This document shows, piece by piece, positions 43,616 to 53,610 of a DNA stretch of 64,000 nt (position 1 is its first letter; each line of letters begins with the position of its first letter). The notes below the pieces were generated by a model. The model saw only the letters and a program-made list of their open reading frames with translations. It did no database searches and was not told where the DNA came from. The DNA comes from Pseudomonas fluorescens. Its GTDB lineage: Bacteria > Pseudomonadota > Gammaproteobacteria > Pseudomonadales > Pseudomonadaceae. Location of the stretch: the NCBI RefSeq assembly GCF_900636825.1, contig NZ_LR134318.1, forward strand, positions 2,389,501-2,453,500, given 5' to 3'. Both the position numbers and the translations under genes were made by a program.

Positions 43616-43688
43616 CGCTATCGCGAGCAGGCTCACTCCTACATTTTGAAATGCGTTCCCCTGTAGGAGTGAGCCTGCTCGCGATGGC
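43616..43688. repeat. Inverted repeat of a third palindromic family
   Basis: CTATCGCGAGCAGGCTCACT and AGTGAGCCTGCTCGCGATGG are near-perfect inverted copies separated by about 30 bases, between the convergent gudD and LysR genes. Confidence 0.85.
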
Positions 43689-43698
43689 GCCGGACCTG

Positions 43699-44583
43699 TC
43701 AAAGCGTCTCCAGCAGCCAATCCCGAAACGCCTTCAACGATGGCAGATTTTCATTGCGCGGCGGGTACGCCAGGTAATAACGGCGCCGGCTGGTGATCGG
43801 TTGCCCCAGCTGCAGCAGTTCACCGTTGAGCAGCTCATCTTCCACCAGAATCCGCGGCACCAGGCCCACGCCCATGTTCGCCCGCACCGCCTGAATCAGA
43901 TGCGAAGTCATTTCAAAACTCGGACCGATGCGCATGCTGCGATGGGGCAGGTCATGCTGGCTGAACCACTCCGACCACGCCTGCGCGTTGCTGCTGACAT
44001 TTAGCAGCAACTGCCGGGCGATGTGAGTCTCGGCGCCGATGCGCTCGGTTTCGCTCAGTTGCGCGCTGGCAATCACCACCAATTCTTCGGTGTGCAGGGG
44101 CAGGGCGGTCAGGCCTGGCCACTCGCCGGCGCCGACACAGATCGCCGCGTCAATCTCGCTGGTATCGAAGTCGATGGTTTCGATGCGCGAATGCAAGTGC
44201 ACGGTCATGCCAGGGTGCGCGGTATAGAAATCCTTCAGCCGCGGCAGCAACCACTTCGAACCGAAGGTCGGCAGCGTCGCCAGGCGCAGACTGTGGATCC
44301 CGGAACCGAACGCCATTGCCTGCAGCGTCGCACTGCGTATCTGCCCGAGCGCCTCGGCCAGTTCTCGCTGGTACATGCGCCCGACATCGGTCAGCACCAC
44401 GCGCCGTCCTTCGCGCGCAAACAAACGCATGCCGAGCATTTTTTCGAGAATCTGCACCTGACGGCTGACCGCACTTTGCGTCAGCGACAATTCATGGGCG
44501 GCGCGGGTGTAGCTTTCGTGCCGTGCCGCCGCTTCGAACGCCAGCAATAACGACATGGAGGGTGTAAGCGTGCGCGGATTCAT
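43699..44583 (-). CDS. LysR-family regulator (GcvA-like)
   Basis: A 294-residue regulator with HTH SYTRAAHELSLTQSAVSRQV following MNPRTLTPSMSLLLAFEAAA, the GcvA/AmpR-like subgroup signature. The effector domain starts SLRLATLPTFGSKWLLPRLK. It is divergent from the ydiJ-type dehydrogenase (157 bases between starts), so it may regulate it. Confidence 0.87.
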   Translation of the reverse strand: MNPRTLTPSMSLLLAFEAAARHESYTRAAHELSLTQSAVSRQVQILEKMLGMRLFAREGRRVVLTDVGRMYQRELAEALGQIRSATLQAMAFGSGIHSLRLATLPTFGSKWLLPRLKDFYTAHPGMTVHLHSRIETIDFDTSEIDAAICVGAGEWPGLTALPLHTEELVVIASAQLSETERIGAETHIARQLLLNVSSNAQAWSEWFSQHDLPHRSMRIGPSFEMTSHLIQAVRANMGVGLVPRILVEDELLNGELLQLGQPITSRRRYYLAYPPRNENLPSLKAFRDWLLETL

Positions 44584-44740
44584 TCGTAAACGTCATGGAT
44601 AGTGGGCGGATTTTACGGTTGTCCCGATGCCTGTCAGCAATGAACATGGGTGACATCAGATGGCGGAGCCTGACGCAATCATTCGTTGCGTACAACTGTT
44701 TACCGCCGCGTAGCCCGATTTGACCGAGATTTTCTGACCG

Positions 44741-47700
44741 ATGATTGCCCAGCTGTCCCCCGCAAGCGCATTGACCCGCGACTACCAAGCGTTTCTCGAA
44801 GCCCTCAAGGCCAGCGGCTTTCGCGGGGAAATCAGCGCCGATTACGCCAGCCGCGTGGTCTTGGCGACCGACAATTCGATTTATCAGCGCCTGCCGCAAG
44901 CAGCGGTGTTTCCGCTGGACGCCGAAGATGTTGCGCGGGTCGCGCGGCTGATTGCCGAGCCGGCCTACCAACACGTGGTGATTACCCCGCGCGGCGGCGG
45001 CACGGGCACCAACGGCCAATCGCTCACCGATGGCATCGTCGTCGATCTGTCGCGGCACATGAACCGCATCCTCGAAATCAATGTTGAACAACGTTGGGTG
45101 CGAGTGCAGGCGGGCGTGGTCAAGGATCAACTCAACGCGGCGCTGAAGTCTGCCGGGCTGTTCTTCGCGCCGGAGCTGTCGACCTCCAACCGCGCCACCG
45201 TCGGCGGCATGATCAACACCGATGCCAGCGGGCAGGGCAGTTGTACCTACGGCAAAACCCGCGACCATGTACTGGAACTGGAAATGATCCTGCGTGGTGG
45301 CGAGCGCCTGCACGGTCAGGCCTTGGCGGAAGAGGAACTTCAAGCGCTGTGCGCACGCGAAGATCGCGTCGGTGAAGTCTATCGCTGCGCCCGACAGATC
45401 ATTGATGAACAGGGCGATCTGATCAAGCAACGATTCCCCGATCTCAACCGTTGCCTCACCGGCTATGACCTCGCGCATTTGCGTGAGGAGGACAACCGTT
45501 TCAACCTCAACAGCGTGCTCTGTGGCGCGGAAGGTTCGCTGGGTTTTGTCGTCGAAGCGCGGCTGAACGTGCTGCCGATTCCCAAACACACGATGCTGGT
45601 GAACATCCGCTACGCCGGGTTCATGGACGCATTGCGTGATGCGCGAGCGCTGATGGCGTTGAAGCCGTTGTCGATTGAAACCGTCGATTCGAAAGTCTTG
45701 CTATTGGCGATGCAGGACATCGTCTGGCACGGCGTCGCCGAATATTTTCCGCAAAACGCCGAGCGCCCGACTCTGGGTATCAACCTCGTCGAATTCTGCG
45801 GCGACGATTCCGAAGATTTGCGATGCCGCGTCGAAGCCTTTCTCGAACACCTTGAAAACGACCCAACGGTGGAGCGCCTGGGTCACACGCTCGCAATCGG
45901 CCATGCGGCGGTGAACAAGGTCTACGGCATGCGCAAACGCGCGGTGGGCTTGCTCGGCAACGTGGCCGGCGAAGCGCGGCCGCAGCCGTTTGTCGAAGAT
46001 ACCGCGGTGCCGCCGCAACATCTGGCCGAGTACATCGCCGAGCTGCGCGATCTGCTCGACAGCCACGGTTTGCAGTACGGCATGTTCGGACACGTCGATG
46101 CGGGCGTGCTGCACGTACGGCCGATTCTCGACATGAAGGATCCGCACCAAGCGGCGCTGGTGCGTCCGGTGTCCGACGGCGTCGCCGCGCTGACCCAGCG
46201 CTACGGCGGGCTGCTGTGGGGCGAGCATGGCAAGGGCCTGCGCTCGGAATATGCCCCGGCGTTTTTCGGCGAACTGTATCCGGCGCTGCAAGCGTTGAAG
46301 GCGGCGTTCGACCCGTTCAACCAGTTCAATCCGGGCAAGATCGCCACGCCGGCCGATACCCGCGCGACCTTGCTGAAAATTGACGAAGTCACTCTGCGCG
46401 GCGAACTCGACCGGCAGATCGGCGAAAAAGTCTGGCAAGACTACGGCGCGGCCATGCACTGCAACGGCAACGGCGCTTGCTACAACTTCGACCCCGACGA
46501 CGCGATGTGCCCGTCATGGAAAGCCACCCGCGAGCGCGCGCAATCACCGAAGGGCCGCGCCTCGCTGATCCGCGAATGGTTGCGATTGCAGGGCGAGGCC
46601 GGCGTCGATGTATTGTCTGATGCGATCCGCAAACCGGCGTTTTTCGCCACGTTGTGGCAGCGCTGGCGCAACACGCGCGCGCAGTCGGCGGACTTTTCCC
46701 ATGAAGTCTATGACGCCATGGCCGGTTGCCTGGCGTGCAAGTCCTGCGCGGGACAGTGCCCGGTCAAAGTCAACGTGCCGGAATTCCGCTCACGGTTTCT
46801 TGAGCTTTATCACGGCCGTTATCTGCGTCCGGCACGCGACTATCTGATTGCTTCGCTGGAATACAGCATTCCGTACATGGCGCGGATTCCTGTGCTGTAC
46901 AACGGCTTGATGGGCGCCGGATGGATTCGCGGCTGGCTGGAGCGGCTTGGCGGCATGGTGGATGTGCCGCTGCTGAGCCGTTTCGATTTTCACGCGGCCA
47001 TGCGCCGCTGGCAGGTGCAACCGGCAACGGTTTCGACCTTGTCGGCGCTGACTGGGGCGCAACGTGAGCGCAGCGTGGTCATCGTTCAGGACGCGTTCAC
47101 GCGCTACTTCGAAGCCCCGTTGTTGGCCGATCTGTGCGAACTGATCACGCGGCTCGGCTATCAGGTTTACCTGGCGCCTTTCAGTGCCAATGGCAAACCG
47201 CTGCATGTGCAGGGCTTCCTCTCGGCATTCAATCGTGCGGCGTTGCGCAATGCCCGCCAGTTGCAGGAACTGGCGGACATCGGCGTGCCGTTGCTGGGGC
47301 TCGATCCGGCCATGACTCTGGTCTATCGCCAGGAATACCTGAAAGTGCCGGGGATGGATCACTGTCCGCAAGTGGCACTGATTCAGGAGTGGCTGCTCAA
47401 GGTCATGCCCGAGCGGGGGGCGCAGAGTGATGCAGCGGCGTATCGACTACTGGCTCACTGCACGGAGAAAACCAACGCCCCGGCGGCGACCCGGCAGTGG
47501 GAGCAAGTGTTTGAGCGCGCCGGTCTGACCTTGGCCACGCAGGCGACCGGCTGCTGCGGCATGTCCGGAACGTACGGGCATGAGGCGCGAAATCGCCATA
47601 CGTCAGCGCTGATTTATGAACAGTCATGGGCGCGCCAAATCGATGCGCCGACGCAGACGGGCGAAGCGCTGGCGACCGGATATTCCTGCCGCAGCCAGGT

Positions 47701-47767
47701 CAAGCGCCAGTCGGATCAGGCACTGCGCCATCCGTTGCAGGTGCTGCTTGAGGTTCTGCGTCGCTGA
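44741..47767 (+). CDS. ydiJ: FAD and Fe-S dehydrogenase, D-2-hydroxyglutarate dehydrogenase type (YdiJ)
   Basis: A 1008-residue enzyme. The N-terminal FAD_binding_4 domain (about 50-260) includes VITPRGGGTGTNGQSLTDGI and STSNRATVGGMINTDASGQG. The FAD-oxidase C domain follows, with GMFGHVDAGVLHVRPILDMK and YGGLLWGEHGKGLRSEYAP. Then come Fe-S ligand clusters near 570-590 (CNGNGACYNFDPDDAMCP) and 665-680 (CLACKSCAGQCPVKV), and a C-terminal CCG-type domain with TGCCGMSGTYGHE. This layout is that of bacterial YdiJ, shown in pseudomonads to oxidise D-2-hydroxyglutarate produced by SerA. Its last 68 bases overlap the convergent pqiA-type gene. Confidence 0.9.
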   Translation: MIAQLSPASALTRDYQAFLEALKASGFRGEISADYASRVVLATDNSIYQRLPQAAVFPLDAEDVARVARLIAEPAYQHVVITPRGGGTGTNGQSLTDGIVVDLSRHMNRILEINVEQRWVRVQAGVVKDQLNAALKSAGLFFAPELSTSNRATVGGMINTDASGQGSCTYGKTRDHVLELEMILRGGERLHGQALAEEELQALCAREDRVGEVYRCARQIIDEQGDLIKQRFPDLNRCLTGYDLAHLREEDNRFNLNSVLCGAEGSLGFVVEARLNVLPIPKHTMLVNIRYAGFMDALRDARALMALKPLSIETVDSKVLLLAMQDIVWHGVAEYFPQNAERPTLGINLVEFCGDDSEDLRCRVEAFLEHLENDPTVERLGHTLAIGHAAVNKVYGMRKRAVGLLGNVAGEARPQPFVEDTAVPPQHLAEYIAELRDLLDSHGLQYGMFGHVDAGVLHVRPILDMKDPHQAALVRPVSDGVAALTQRYGGLLWGEHGKGLRSEYAPAFFGELYPALQALKAAFDPFNQFNPGKIATPADTRATLLKIDEVTLRGELDRQIGEKVWQDYGAAMHCNGNGACYNFDPDDAMCPSWKATRERAQSPKGRASLIREWLRLQGEAGVDVLSDAIRKPAFFATLWQRWRNTRAQSADFSHEVYDAMAGCLACKSCAGQCPVKVNVPEFRSRFLELYHGRYLRPARDYLIASLEYSIPYMARIPVLYNGLMGAGWIRGWLERLGGMVDVPLLSRFDFHAAMRRWQVQPATVSTLSALTGAQRERSVVIVQDAFTRYFEAPLLADLCELITRLGYQVYLAPFSANGKPLHVQGFLSAFNRAALRNARQLQELADIGVPLLGLDPAMTLVYRQEYLKVPGMDHCPQVALIQEWLLKVMPERGAQSDAAAYRLLAHCTEKTNAPAATRQWEQVFERAGLTLATQATGCCGMSGTYGHEARNRHTSALIYEQSWARQIDAPTQTGEALATGYSCRSQVKRQSDQALRHPLQVLLEVLRR

Positions 47768-48401
47768 GGATTTCGTCGCTGTCCTTGTCCCAGATCAGGC
47801 GAGGGTCAAAGCTCATTGCCGCGAGCATGGTGAACACCACGACCAGGCCAAAGAACAGAATGCCGGGTCGTGGTTCGATATCCCCCAACGCCTGAAACTT
47901 CACCAGCGCCGCAACCAGCGCGACCACCAGCACGTCGAGCATCGACCAATAGCCGATCAGCTCGACGAAGCGGTACAGCTTCGAGCGCTCTTTGCGCGCC
48001 CAGGCACTGTCGCGTTGCACCGTGACCAACAGCAAGGTCAGGGCGACGAACTTGATTCCCGGCACGGCAATACTGGCGATGAAAATGATCAACGCGATGT
48101 CCCACGCACCGGCTTCCCAAAATTCCAGCACGCCACTCATGATCGTGCTGTCGGCACCATTGCCGAGCATGACGGTGTTCATCACCGGCAGCAGATTGGC
48201 CGGCACGTAAAACGCCAGCGCGGCGAGCATGTAGGCCCACGTGCGTGTCAGCGAATTGGTTTTGCGCCGATGCAGCGGGGCGTCGCAGCGCGGGCATTGG
48301 TGAGGTTCGTCGGTCATGTCGCAGGCCAGGCCGCAGCTGTGGCACAGGCACAGGCCCAGTTCGCTGGCGGTCGGTGGACGCTTCATGGAAAGTCGCTTCA
48401 T
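47700..48401 (-). CDS. PqiA-family membrane protein, second half
   Basis: A 233-residue protein with a zinc-ribbon-like start (GLCLCHSCGLACDMTDEPHQ then CPRCDAPLHRRKTNSLTRTW) and four membrane helices (AALAFYVPANLLPVMNTVML, LIIFIASIAVPGIKFVALTL, MLDVLVVALVAALVKFQALG). It corresponds to one of the two repeats of E. coli PqiA/YebS, which work with MCE proteins in lipid traffic between membranes. The ATG at 48401 overlaps the stop of the upstream gene (ATGA). Its 3' end overlaps ydiJ by 68 bases on the opposite strand. No pqiB or pqiC follows. Confidence 0.82.
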   Translation of the reverse strand: MKRLSMKRPPTASELGLCLCHSCGLACDMTDEPHQCPRCDAPLHRRKTNSLTRTWAYMLAALAFYVPANLLPVMNTVMLGNGADSTIMSGVLEFWEAGAWDIALIIFIASIAVPGIKFVALTLLLVTVQRDSAWARKERSKLYRFVELIGYWSMLDVLVVALVAALVKFQALGDIEPRPGILFFGLVVVFTMLAAMSFDPRLIWDKDSDEILSDAEPQAAPATDGAVPDPTGA

Positions 48402-48994
48402 AGAATGTCCCATAGGTCGCGGATATCGCGGCCGGCGATGCGGATCATCATCAGGCTGAGCGCCGCGAGCGCGAACAGGCCAATGCCTGGCAACACATCG
48501 AGCAATCCGGCCAGTTTGAACACGGCGACCATCGCGCCGAGCAAACACACTTCGAGCATGCTCCACGGGCGCAGGGTTTCCAGCCAGCGCATGCACACTT
48601 TGAAGCCCGGCGCGCGCTGCGAGCCCAGCGCGAAGCCCAGCACCCAAGTCAACAACACCAACTGAAACGCCGGGGCAATGATGATGGCGATGGCCGCCAC
48701 CATGGCAATAAATGTGATTGGCCCCTGACTCAATGCCAGCACCGAGTCCCAGAGGGTCGCGCTGTTTTTCAGGCCTTTCATGCTGATGCTCATGACCGGG
48801 TAGAAATTGGCGAACAGCCACAACACCGCCGCCGTCAGCGTGAGTGCCAGACGCTGCTCGATGGTCAAGCCGTTGTAGCGCTGCAGCACGCCGCCACAGC
48901 GTACGCAGGCGGTTTTCTGATGTTTGGCGAGCGTGACTTTTTCGTACACGCAGTCGCAATGTTCGCAGATGATCAGGTGTTCGGTGTTGACCAT
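48398..48994 (-). CDS. PqiA-family membrane protein, first half
   Basis: A 198-residue protein with cysteine pairs CEHCDC and CVRCGG (zinc-ribbon pattern) followed by helices ALTLTAAVLWLFANFYPVMS, FIAMVAAIAIIIAPAFQLVL and MLEVCLLGAMVAVFKLAGLL. This is the other PqiA repeat as a separate gene, coupled to the next one by ATGA. The start at 48994 (MVNTEHLI) is preferred over GTG at 49018. Confidence 0.82.
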   Translation of the reverse strand: MVNTEHLIICEHCDCVYEKVTLAKHQKTACVRCGGVLQRYNGLTIEQRLALTLTAAVLWLFANFYPVMSISMKGLKNSATLWDSVLALSQGPITFIAMVAAIAIIIAPAFQLVLLTWVLGFALGSQRAPGFKVCMRWLETLRPWSMLEVCLLGAMVAVFKLAGLLDVLPGIGLFALAALSLMMIRIAGRDIRDLWDIL

Positions 48995-49208
48995 GGACCA
49001 CGCTCGACAACAGGCCACAGAGGGCGGGGGGACTTGATCACTATAGAAGCCTGACGCGATTGGGCAACTAGCCGGACGGTATCGGCATCGCTTTTGCTGA
49101 GAATGGCGATCGATTGGGCGTGGGTTTTCACGATTTTAGTGTTATAAGGTAACGCAAATTTCCTCAGGGTGTTCTGCTCGGGCACCTGTTTTCCCCTTCG
49201 ATTGCGAA

Positions 49209-50384
49209 ATGCTCATGACGATTGCGCCTCCACGTTCTGCCCCGCTGTCTGCTGGCCGACTGCTGTCCATTGATGCCCTCAGGGGCCTGGTCATCCTGTT
49301 CATGCTGTTGGATCACGTGCGGGAAACCTTCTTGCTGCACCGCCAGGTCAGCGATCCGATGGACATCGCCAGCACCGAGCCGGCACTGTTTTTCAGCCGT
49401 ACCCTGGCGCATTTGTGCGCGCCGGTGTTCGTGCTGCTCACCGGGCTGTCCGCGTGGCTGTATGGAGAGAAATACGCGGGCAAGGCCGATGTCAGTGCGT
49501 TTCTGTTCAAGCGCGGTCTGTTTCTGGTGGTGCTCGAGTTCACCTTGGTCAACTTTGCCTGGACCTTTCAGTTGCCGCCCAGCGTGATTTATCTGCAAGT
49601 GATCTGGGCCATCGGCCTGAGCATGATCGCCTTGTCGCTGCTGGTCTGGCTGCCGCGCGGGCTGTTGCTGGCGCTCAGCCTGACGATCATCGCCGGGCAC
49701 AATCTGCTCGATGGTCTGCATTTCCCGGTCGAGTCGGCGCTGCATGTGCCGTGGGCGATATTGCATGACCGCGGCTGGATCGATGTCAGCGAGACCCTGC
49801 GCCTGCGCACGTCCTATCCGGTGCTGCCGTGGATCGGTGTCATCGGTCTGGGTTATGCGCTGGGGCCGTGGTTCGCCCGTGGCGTTGAGGCGGGTGTGCG
49901 ACAGCGTCGATTGCTGATTGGCGGGGTGGTGGGGCTGATGGGGTTTGTCGGGCTGCGCCTGCTCAATGGCTATGGCGAAAAACCGTGGGCGGTGGGCGAT
50001 ACTTGGCTGCACAGCGTGATGAGTTTTTTCAACATCACCAAGTATCCGCCGTCGCTGCTGTTTATCGCATTGACCGTGAGCGTCGGGTTGTTGCTGTTAC
50101 TGGCGTTCGAGCGCGTGCAAGGGCGTCGGTGGATTCGCTGGCTGACTGTGTTCGGTTCGGCGCCGATGTTTTTCTATTTGCTGCACCTGTACGTGTTGAA
50201 GGTTTTGTACCTGATCACAGTGGCCCTGTTTGGCCTCAATCAGGGCAGTTACTTCGGTTTTTCGTCGGTGACGGCGGTGTGGCTCGCCGCGATCATTCTA
50301 GCGATCACGCTATACCCGGCGGTACGCTGGTTCTCGGCTCTGAAGGCCCGGCGCCGCGATGTCACCTGGTTGAAATACCTCTAA
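49209..50384 (+). CDS. DUF1624 membrane protein (acyltransferase-like)
   Basis: A 391-residue protein with about ten helices. The N-terminal RLLSIDALRGLVILFMLLDH motif with VRETFLLH is typical of DUF1624/HGSNAT-like transmembrane acyltransferases, in which the histidine after the first helix is catalytic. Further markers are YPVLPWIGVIGLGYALGPWF and FFNITKYPPSLLFIALTVSV. Substrate unknown. The start may be at 49209 or the second methionine at 49215. Confidence 0.83.
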   Translation: MLMTIAPPRSAPLSAGRLLSIDALRGLVILFMLLDHVRETFLLHRQVSDPMDIASTEPALFFSRTLAHLCAPVFVLLTGLSAWLYGEKYAGKADVSAFLFKRGLFLVVLEFTLVNFAWTFQLPPSVIYLQVIWAIGLSMIALSLLVWLPRGLLLALSLTIIAGHNLLDGLHFPVESALHVPWAILHDRGWIDVSETLRLRTSYPVLPWIGVIGLGYALGPWFARGVEAGVRQRRLLIGGVVGLMGFVGLRLLNGYGEKPWAVGDTWLHSVMSFFNITKYPPSLLFIALTVSVGLLLLLAFERVQGRRWIRWLTVFGSAPMFFYLLHLYVLKVLYLITVALFGLNQGSYFGFSSVTAVWLAAIILAITLYPAVRWFSALKARRRDVTWLKYL

Positions 50385-50398
50385 ATGTCCACCCCCCT

Positions 50399-50475
50399 GT
50401 AGGAGCTGCCGCAGGCTGCGATCTTTTGATCCTGTTTTTCAGATCAAAAGATCGCAGCCTGCGGCAGCTCCTACA
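50399..50475. repeat. REP inverted pair
   Basis: GTAGGAGCTGCCGCAGGCTG and CAGCCTGCGGCAGCTCCTAC are exact inverted copies, each extended by CGATCTTTTGATC, between convergent genes. Confidence 0.92.
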
Positions 50476-50493
50476 CGGGGCGGTGGTGCTGAC

Positions 50494-51885
50494 TTACTTG
50501 CGATCCAGCCATACGGTTTGCGCGTTGCAGAACTCACGTACGCCGAAGTGCGAAAGCTCGCGGCCGAAACCACTTTTCTTCACGCCACCGAAAGTCACGC
50601 GCGGGTCGCTGGCGGAATAACCGTTGATGAACACGCCGCCGGTTTCCAGTTCGCTGGTCAGTTGTTGCGCCAGTTGCACGTTGGCGGTGTAGATCGTCGC
50701 GGTCAGACCGAACTCGCTGTCGTTGGCCAAGGCAACGGCATGCGCGCAGTCGCGGGCAGTGATGATCGAGGCGACCGGGCCGAACAGCTCTTGCTTGAAC
50801 GACGTCATGCGATCGGTCACGTCGGCCAGCACCGTCGGTTCGTAATAATTGCCAGCGCCTGCGCCTTTGCCACCACCGAGCAGCAGCGTTGCGCCTTCCT
50901 CAAGGGTGGCGCGCACTTGCTGGTCGAGTTCATCACGCAGGTCGAAGCGTGCCATCGGCCCGATGTAAGTGTCAGTGTCCAGGGGATCGCCGATTTTCAG
51001 CTTGCGGGTCGCTTCAACGAACTTGCGGGTGAATTCTTCCACCACGCCTTCCTCGATGATCAAGCGCTTGGCAGCGGCGCACACCTGGCCGGAGTTCTGA
51101 TAACGGCCGACCACGGCGGCATGCACGGCTTCGTCGATATCGGCATCGTTGAGCACGATAAACGGATCGGAACCGCCCAATTCCAATACGCATTTCTTCA
51201 ACGCTGCACCGGCCTGAGCGCCGATGGCCATACCGGCGCGGACGCTACCGGTCAGAGTGACAGCGGCAATGCGCGGATCAGCGATGGCAGTGGACACACC
51301 TTCAGGCGTGACATTGATCACCTCGAATACGCCGTCGGCAAACCCGGCACGGGTAAAGGCGTCGCGCAGCAGGTAAGCGCTGCCCATGACGTTCGGAGCG
51401 TGCTTGAGGACGTAGGTGTTGCCGGCGATCAGCGCCGGAACGGCACCGCGCAGCACCTGCCAGATCGGGAAATTCCATGGCATCACCGCGAGGATCGGGC
51501 CCAGCGGACGATATTCGATGCGCGCCTTGCCACCTTCAACCTGCGTCGCTTCGGCGTCGAGCATGGCCGGGCCGTTTTCGGCGTACCACTCGCAGAGCTT
51601 GGCGCATTTCTCGATTTCGCCACGGGCCTGCGCAATCGGCTTGCCCATTTCCTCGGTAATCATGGTGGCCATGGCTTCGGCGGTTTCACGCAGCGCGCCG
51701 GCCAGAGCGGTCAGCAGACGGGAGCGATCCTGCAGGGATTTGCGTTTCCACTTGCCGAAGCCAAAGGCTGCGCGGGTCAATGCGGCATCGAGTGCAGCGG
51801 CGGATTCAAAGGCGTAATGGCCGATCTGCTCGCCGGTGGCTGGGTTGATCGAGATGGCGTGGGTCTGGCTGGAAATCTGGCTCAT
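50494..51885 (-). CDS. sad: NAD-dependent succinate-semialdehyde dehydrogenase, Sad type
   Basis: Aldehyde dehydrogenase of 463 residues, the length of E. coli Sad (YneI). PWNFPIWQVLRGAVPALIAG supplies the cofactor-site asparagine, ELGGSDPFIVLNDADIDEAV the general-base glutamate, and NSGQVCAAAKRLIIEE the catalytic cysteine. GGVKKSGFGRELSHFGVREF is typical of the C-terminus. It oxidises succinate semialdehyde from putrescine or GABA breakdown. It is divergent from a PtrR-like LysR gene, exactly as in E. coli. Confidence 0.88.
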   Translation of the reverse strand: MSQISSQTHAISINPATGEQIGHYAFESAAALDAALTRAAFGFGKWKRKSLQDRSRLLTALAGALRETAEAMATMITEEMGKPIAQARGEIEKCAKLCEWYAENGPAMLDAEATQVEGGKARIEYRPLGPILAVMPWNFPIWQVLRGAVPALIAGNTYVLKHAPNVMGSAYLLRDAFTRAGFADGVFEVINVTPEGVSTAIADPRIAAVTLTGSVRAGMAIGAQAGAALKKCVLELGGSDPFIVLNDADIDEAVHAAVVGRYQNSGQVCAAAKRLIIEEGVVEEFTRKFVEATRKLKIGDPLDTDTYIGPMARFDLRDELDQQVRATLEEGATLLLGGGKGAGAGNYYEPTVLADVTDRMTSFKQELFGPVASIITARDCAHAVALANDSEFGLTATIYTANVQLAQQLTSELETGGVFINGYSASDPRVTFGGVKKSGFGRELSHFGVREFCNAQTVWLDRK

Positions 51886-51988
51886 GGCGTTGTCCTGCGT
51901 GTTCGTCGGATGGGCCTAGAGTAGGGTGGTGTTTGTTTTCTGGAAACTGAATAATAAAGATCGTTTCTTTCACGATTGGAGAATGACT

Positions 51989-52867
51989 GTGGATCTGGTG
52001 CAGCTCGAGATTTTCAAAGCGGTCGCCGAACACGGCAGCATCAGCGCCGCCGCCGCGCAGATTCATCGCGTGCCGTCGAACCTGACCACGCGAATCAAGC
52101 AATTGGAGCAGGATCTCGGCGTCGATCTGTTTATTCGCGAGAAAAGCCGCTTGCGCCTGTCACCCGCGGGCTGGAGTTTTCTCGAGTACGCACGGCGCAT
52201 TCTCGATCTGGTATTGGAGGCACGGGCGACGGTGGCGGGGCAGGAACCGCAGGGGGCTTTCCCGTTGGGTTCGCTGGAAAGTACAGCGGCGGTACGTATT
52301 CCCGAACTGCTGGCGGCGTACAACCAGTTGCACCCCAAAGTCGACCTCGACCTGTCTACCGGGCCATCCGGGACGATGATTGACGGCGTACTTTCCGGGC
52401 GGCTGGCGGCTGCGTTTGTCGACGGCCCGGTGCTGCACCCGACGCTGGAAGGCGTGCCGGCGTTCGAAGAGGAAATGGTCATCATCGCGCCGCTCAATCA
52501 TTCACCGGTTGAGCGTGCGGCAGATGTGAATGGCGAAAATATTTACGCCTTTCGTTCCAACTGCTCCTACCGTCATCACTTCGAAAAATGGTTCAGCACC
52601 GACGCCGCCGTACCGGGCAAGATCTTTGAAATGGAGTCCTACCACGGCATGCTCGCCTGCGTCAGTGCGGGGGCGGGCCTGGCCTTGATGCCGCGCAAGA
52701 TGCTGCAAAGCATGCCGGGCAGCGCCACCGTCAGCGTGTGGCCGCTGCACGCGGATTTCCGTTATCTGACGACTTGGCTGGTGTGGCGGCGGGGCACGGT
52801 ATCGCGCAGCCTGAGCATGTTTGTGCGCTTGCTTGAAGAGCGTGGCGTGGTGCGCGCCGAGCAGTGA
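51989..52867 (+). CDS. ptrR: PtrR-like LysR regulator of sad
   Basis: A 292-residue LysR regulator closely resembling E. coli PtrR (YneJ): [60 protein letters not shown] and [20 protein letters not shown] all align from memory. PtrR controls putrescine utilisation genes including sad, and the divergent neighbour here is sad. The GTG at 51989 is preferred, with GGAGA six bases upstream; ATG at 51983 would sit too close to that site. Confidence 0.85.
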   Translation: MDLVQLEIFKAVAEHGSISAAAAQIHRVPSNLTTRIKQLEQDLGVDLFIREKSRLRLSPAGWSFLEYARRILDLVLEARATVAGQEPQGAFPLGSLESTAAVRIPELLAAYNQLHPKVDLDLSTGPSGTMIDGVLSGRLAAAFVDGPVLHPTLEGVPAFEEEMVIIAPLNHSPVERAADVNGENIYAFRSNCSYRHHFEKWFSTDAAVPGKIFEMESYHGMLACVSAGAGLALMPRKMLQSMPGSATVSVWPLHADFRYLTTWLVWRRGTVSRSLSMFVRLLEERGVVRAEQ

Positions 52868-52888
52868 TCATCCGTGAAAGCCATTCGC

Positions 52889-53512
52889 TCACGGCGTGCC
52901 GTTTCGCCCATACAGTCGATAGCCCTCGCGCAGATTCAAGCGGTCGTAGTAAGCACGCACGGCGGCGAATTCTGGATGCGCGAGGGGCGTTTCGAACCAG
53001 CGGTTCACCGACAGTCCAATGGGGATATCCGCCAATGAAAACGTGTCGCCGCTGACATAGGCGCCGGTCTTGTGCAGTTGCCGGTCGAGGATTTGCATGT
53101 TGCGTGACCAGTCCCGGCATCCCGCTGCCAGCGCGGCGCTGTCCTGGTAATCCGGCGATTTGCGTACCAGCGCCATCAGCGGATATGACCATGAGCGGTT
53201 CAGCTCTGAGGCTTGCCAGTCAATCCACTGATCGACACGCGCTCTGGTAATCGGATCAGCCGGATAAATTGCTGCGCCGCCGTAGCGCGACGCTAGATAA
53301 CGGATGATCGTGTTCGATTCCCACAAGGTGAAATCGCCGTCCTGAATCACCGGCACCATGGCGCAAGGATTCAGCGCGAGAAACTCCGGCGTCTGCGTCG
53401 ATTTGAACCCCGAACCCCACTCTTCACGCTCGAACGGGATCTGCAATTCGGCGCAGGTCCACAGCACTTTGCGCACGTTGATCGATGAGGCTCTGCCGAG
53501 TATGCGCAGCAT
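52889..53512 (-). CDS. Glutathione S-transferase
   Basis: A 207-residue GST of the theta/beta-like bacterial type. The thioredoxin-fold N-terminus has [20 protein letters not shown] (catalytic serine region SIN), [20 protein letters not shown] with the cis-Pro and E-S glutathione contacts; the helical C-terminal domain has [19 protein letters not shown]. Converges on ptrR; unrelated to the GST at 15417. Confidence 0.9.
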   Translation of the reverse strand: MLRILGRASSINVRKVLWTCAELQIPFEREEWGSGFKSTQTPEFLALNPCAMVPVIQDGDFTLWESNTIIRYLASRYGGAAIYPADPITRARVDQWIDWQASELNRSWSYPLMALVRKSPDYQDSAALAAGCRDWSRNMQILDRQLHKTGAYVSGDTFSLADIPIGLSVNRWFETPLAHPEFAAVRAYYDRLNLREGYRLYGRNGTP

Positions 53513-53566
53513 TGGGTTGCCCTCTTATTGTGTCATCAGGCCTCAACAAATAGCACAGCGCAAAAA

Positions 53567-53594
53567 AAATGGCCCGCAGCAGGCGGGCCATTTG
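53567..53594 (-). terminator. Rho-independent terminator for the NCS1 permease gene
   Basis: ATGGCCCGC / GCGGGCCAT hairpin; on the minus strand it is followed by eight T residues. Confidence 0.9.
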
Positions 53595-53610
53595 TTGCGC
53601 TGAGTCGACC

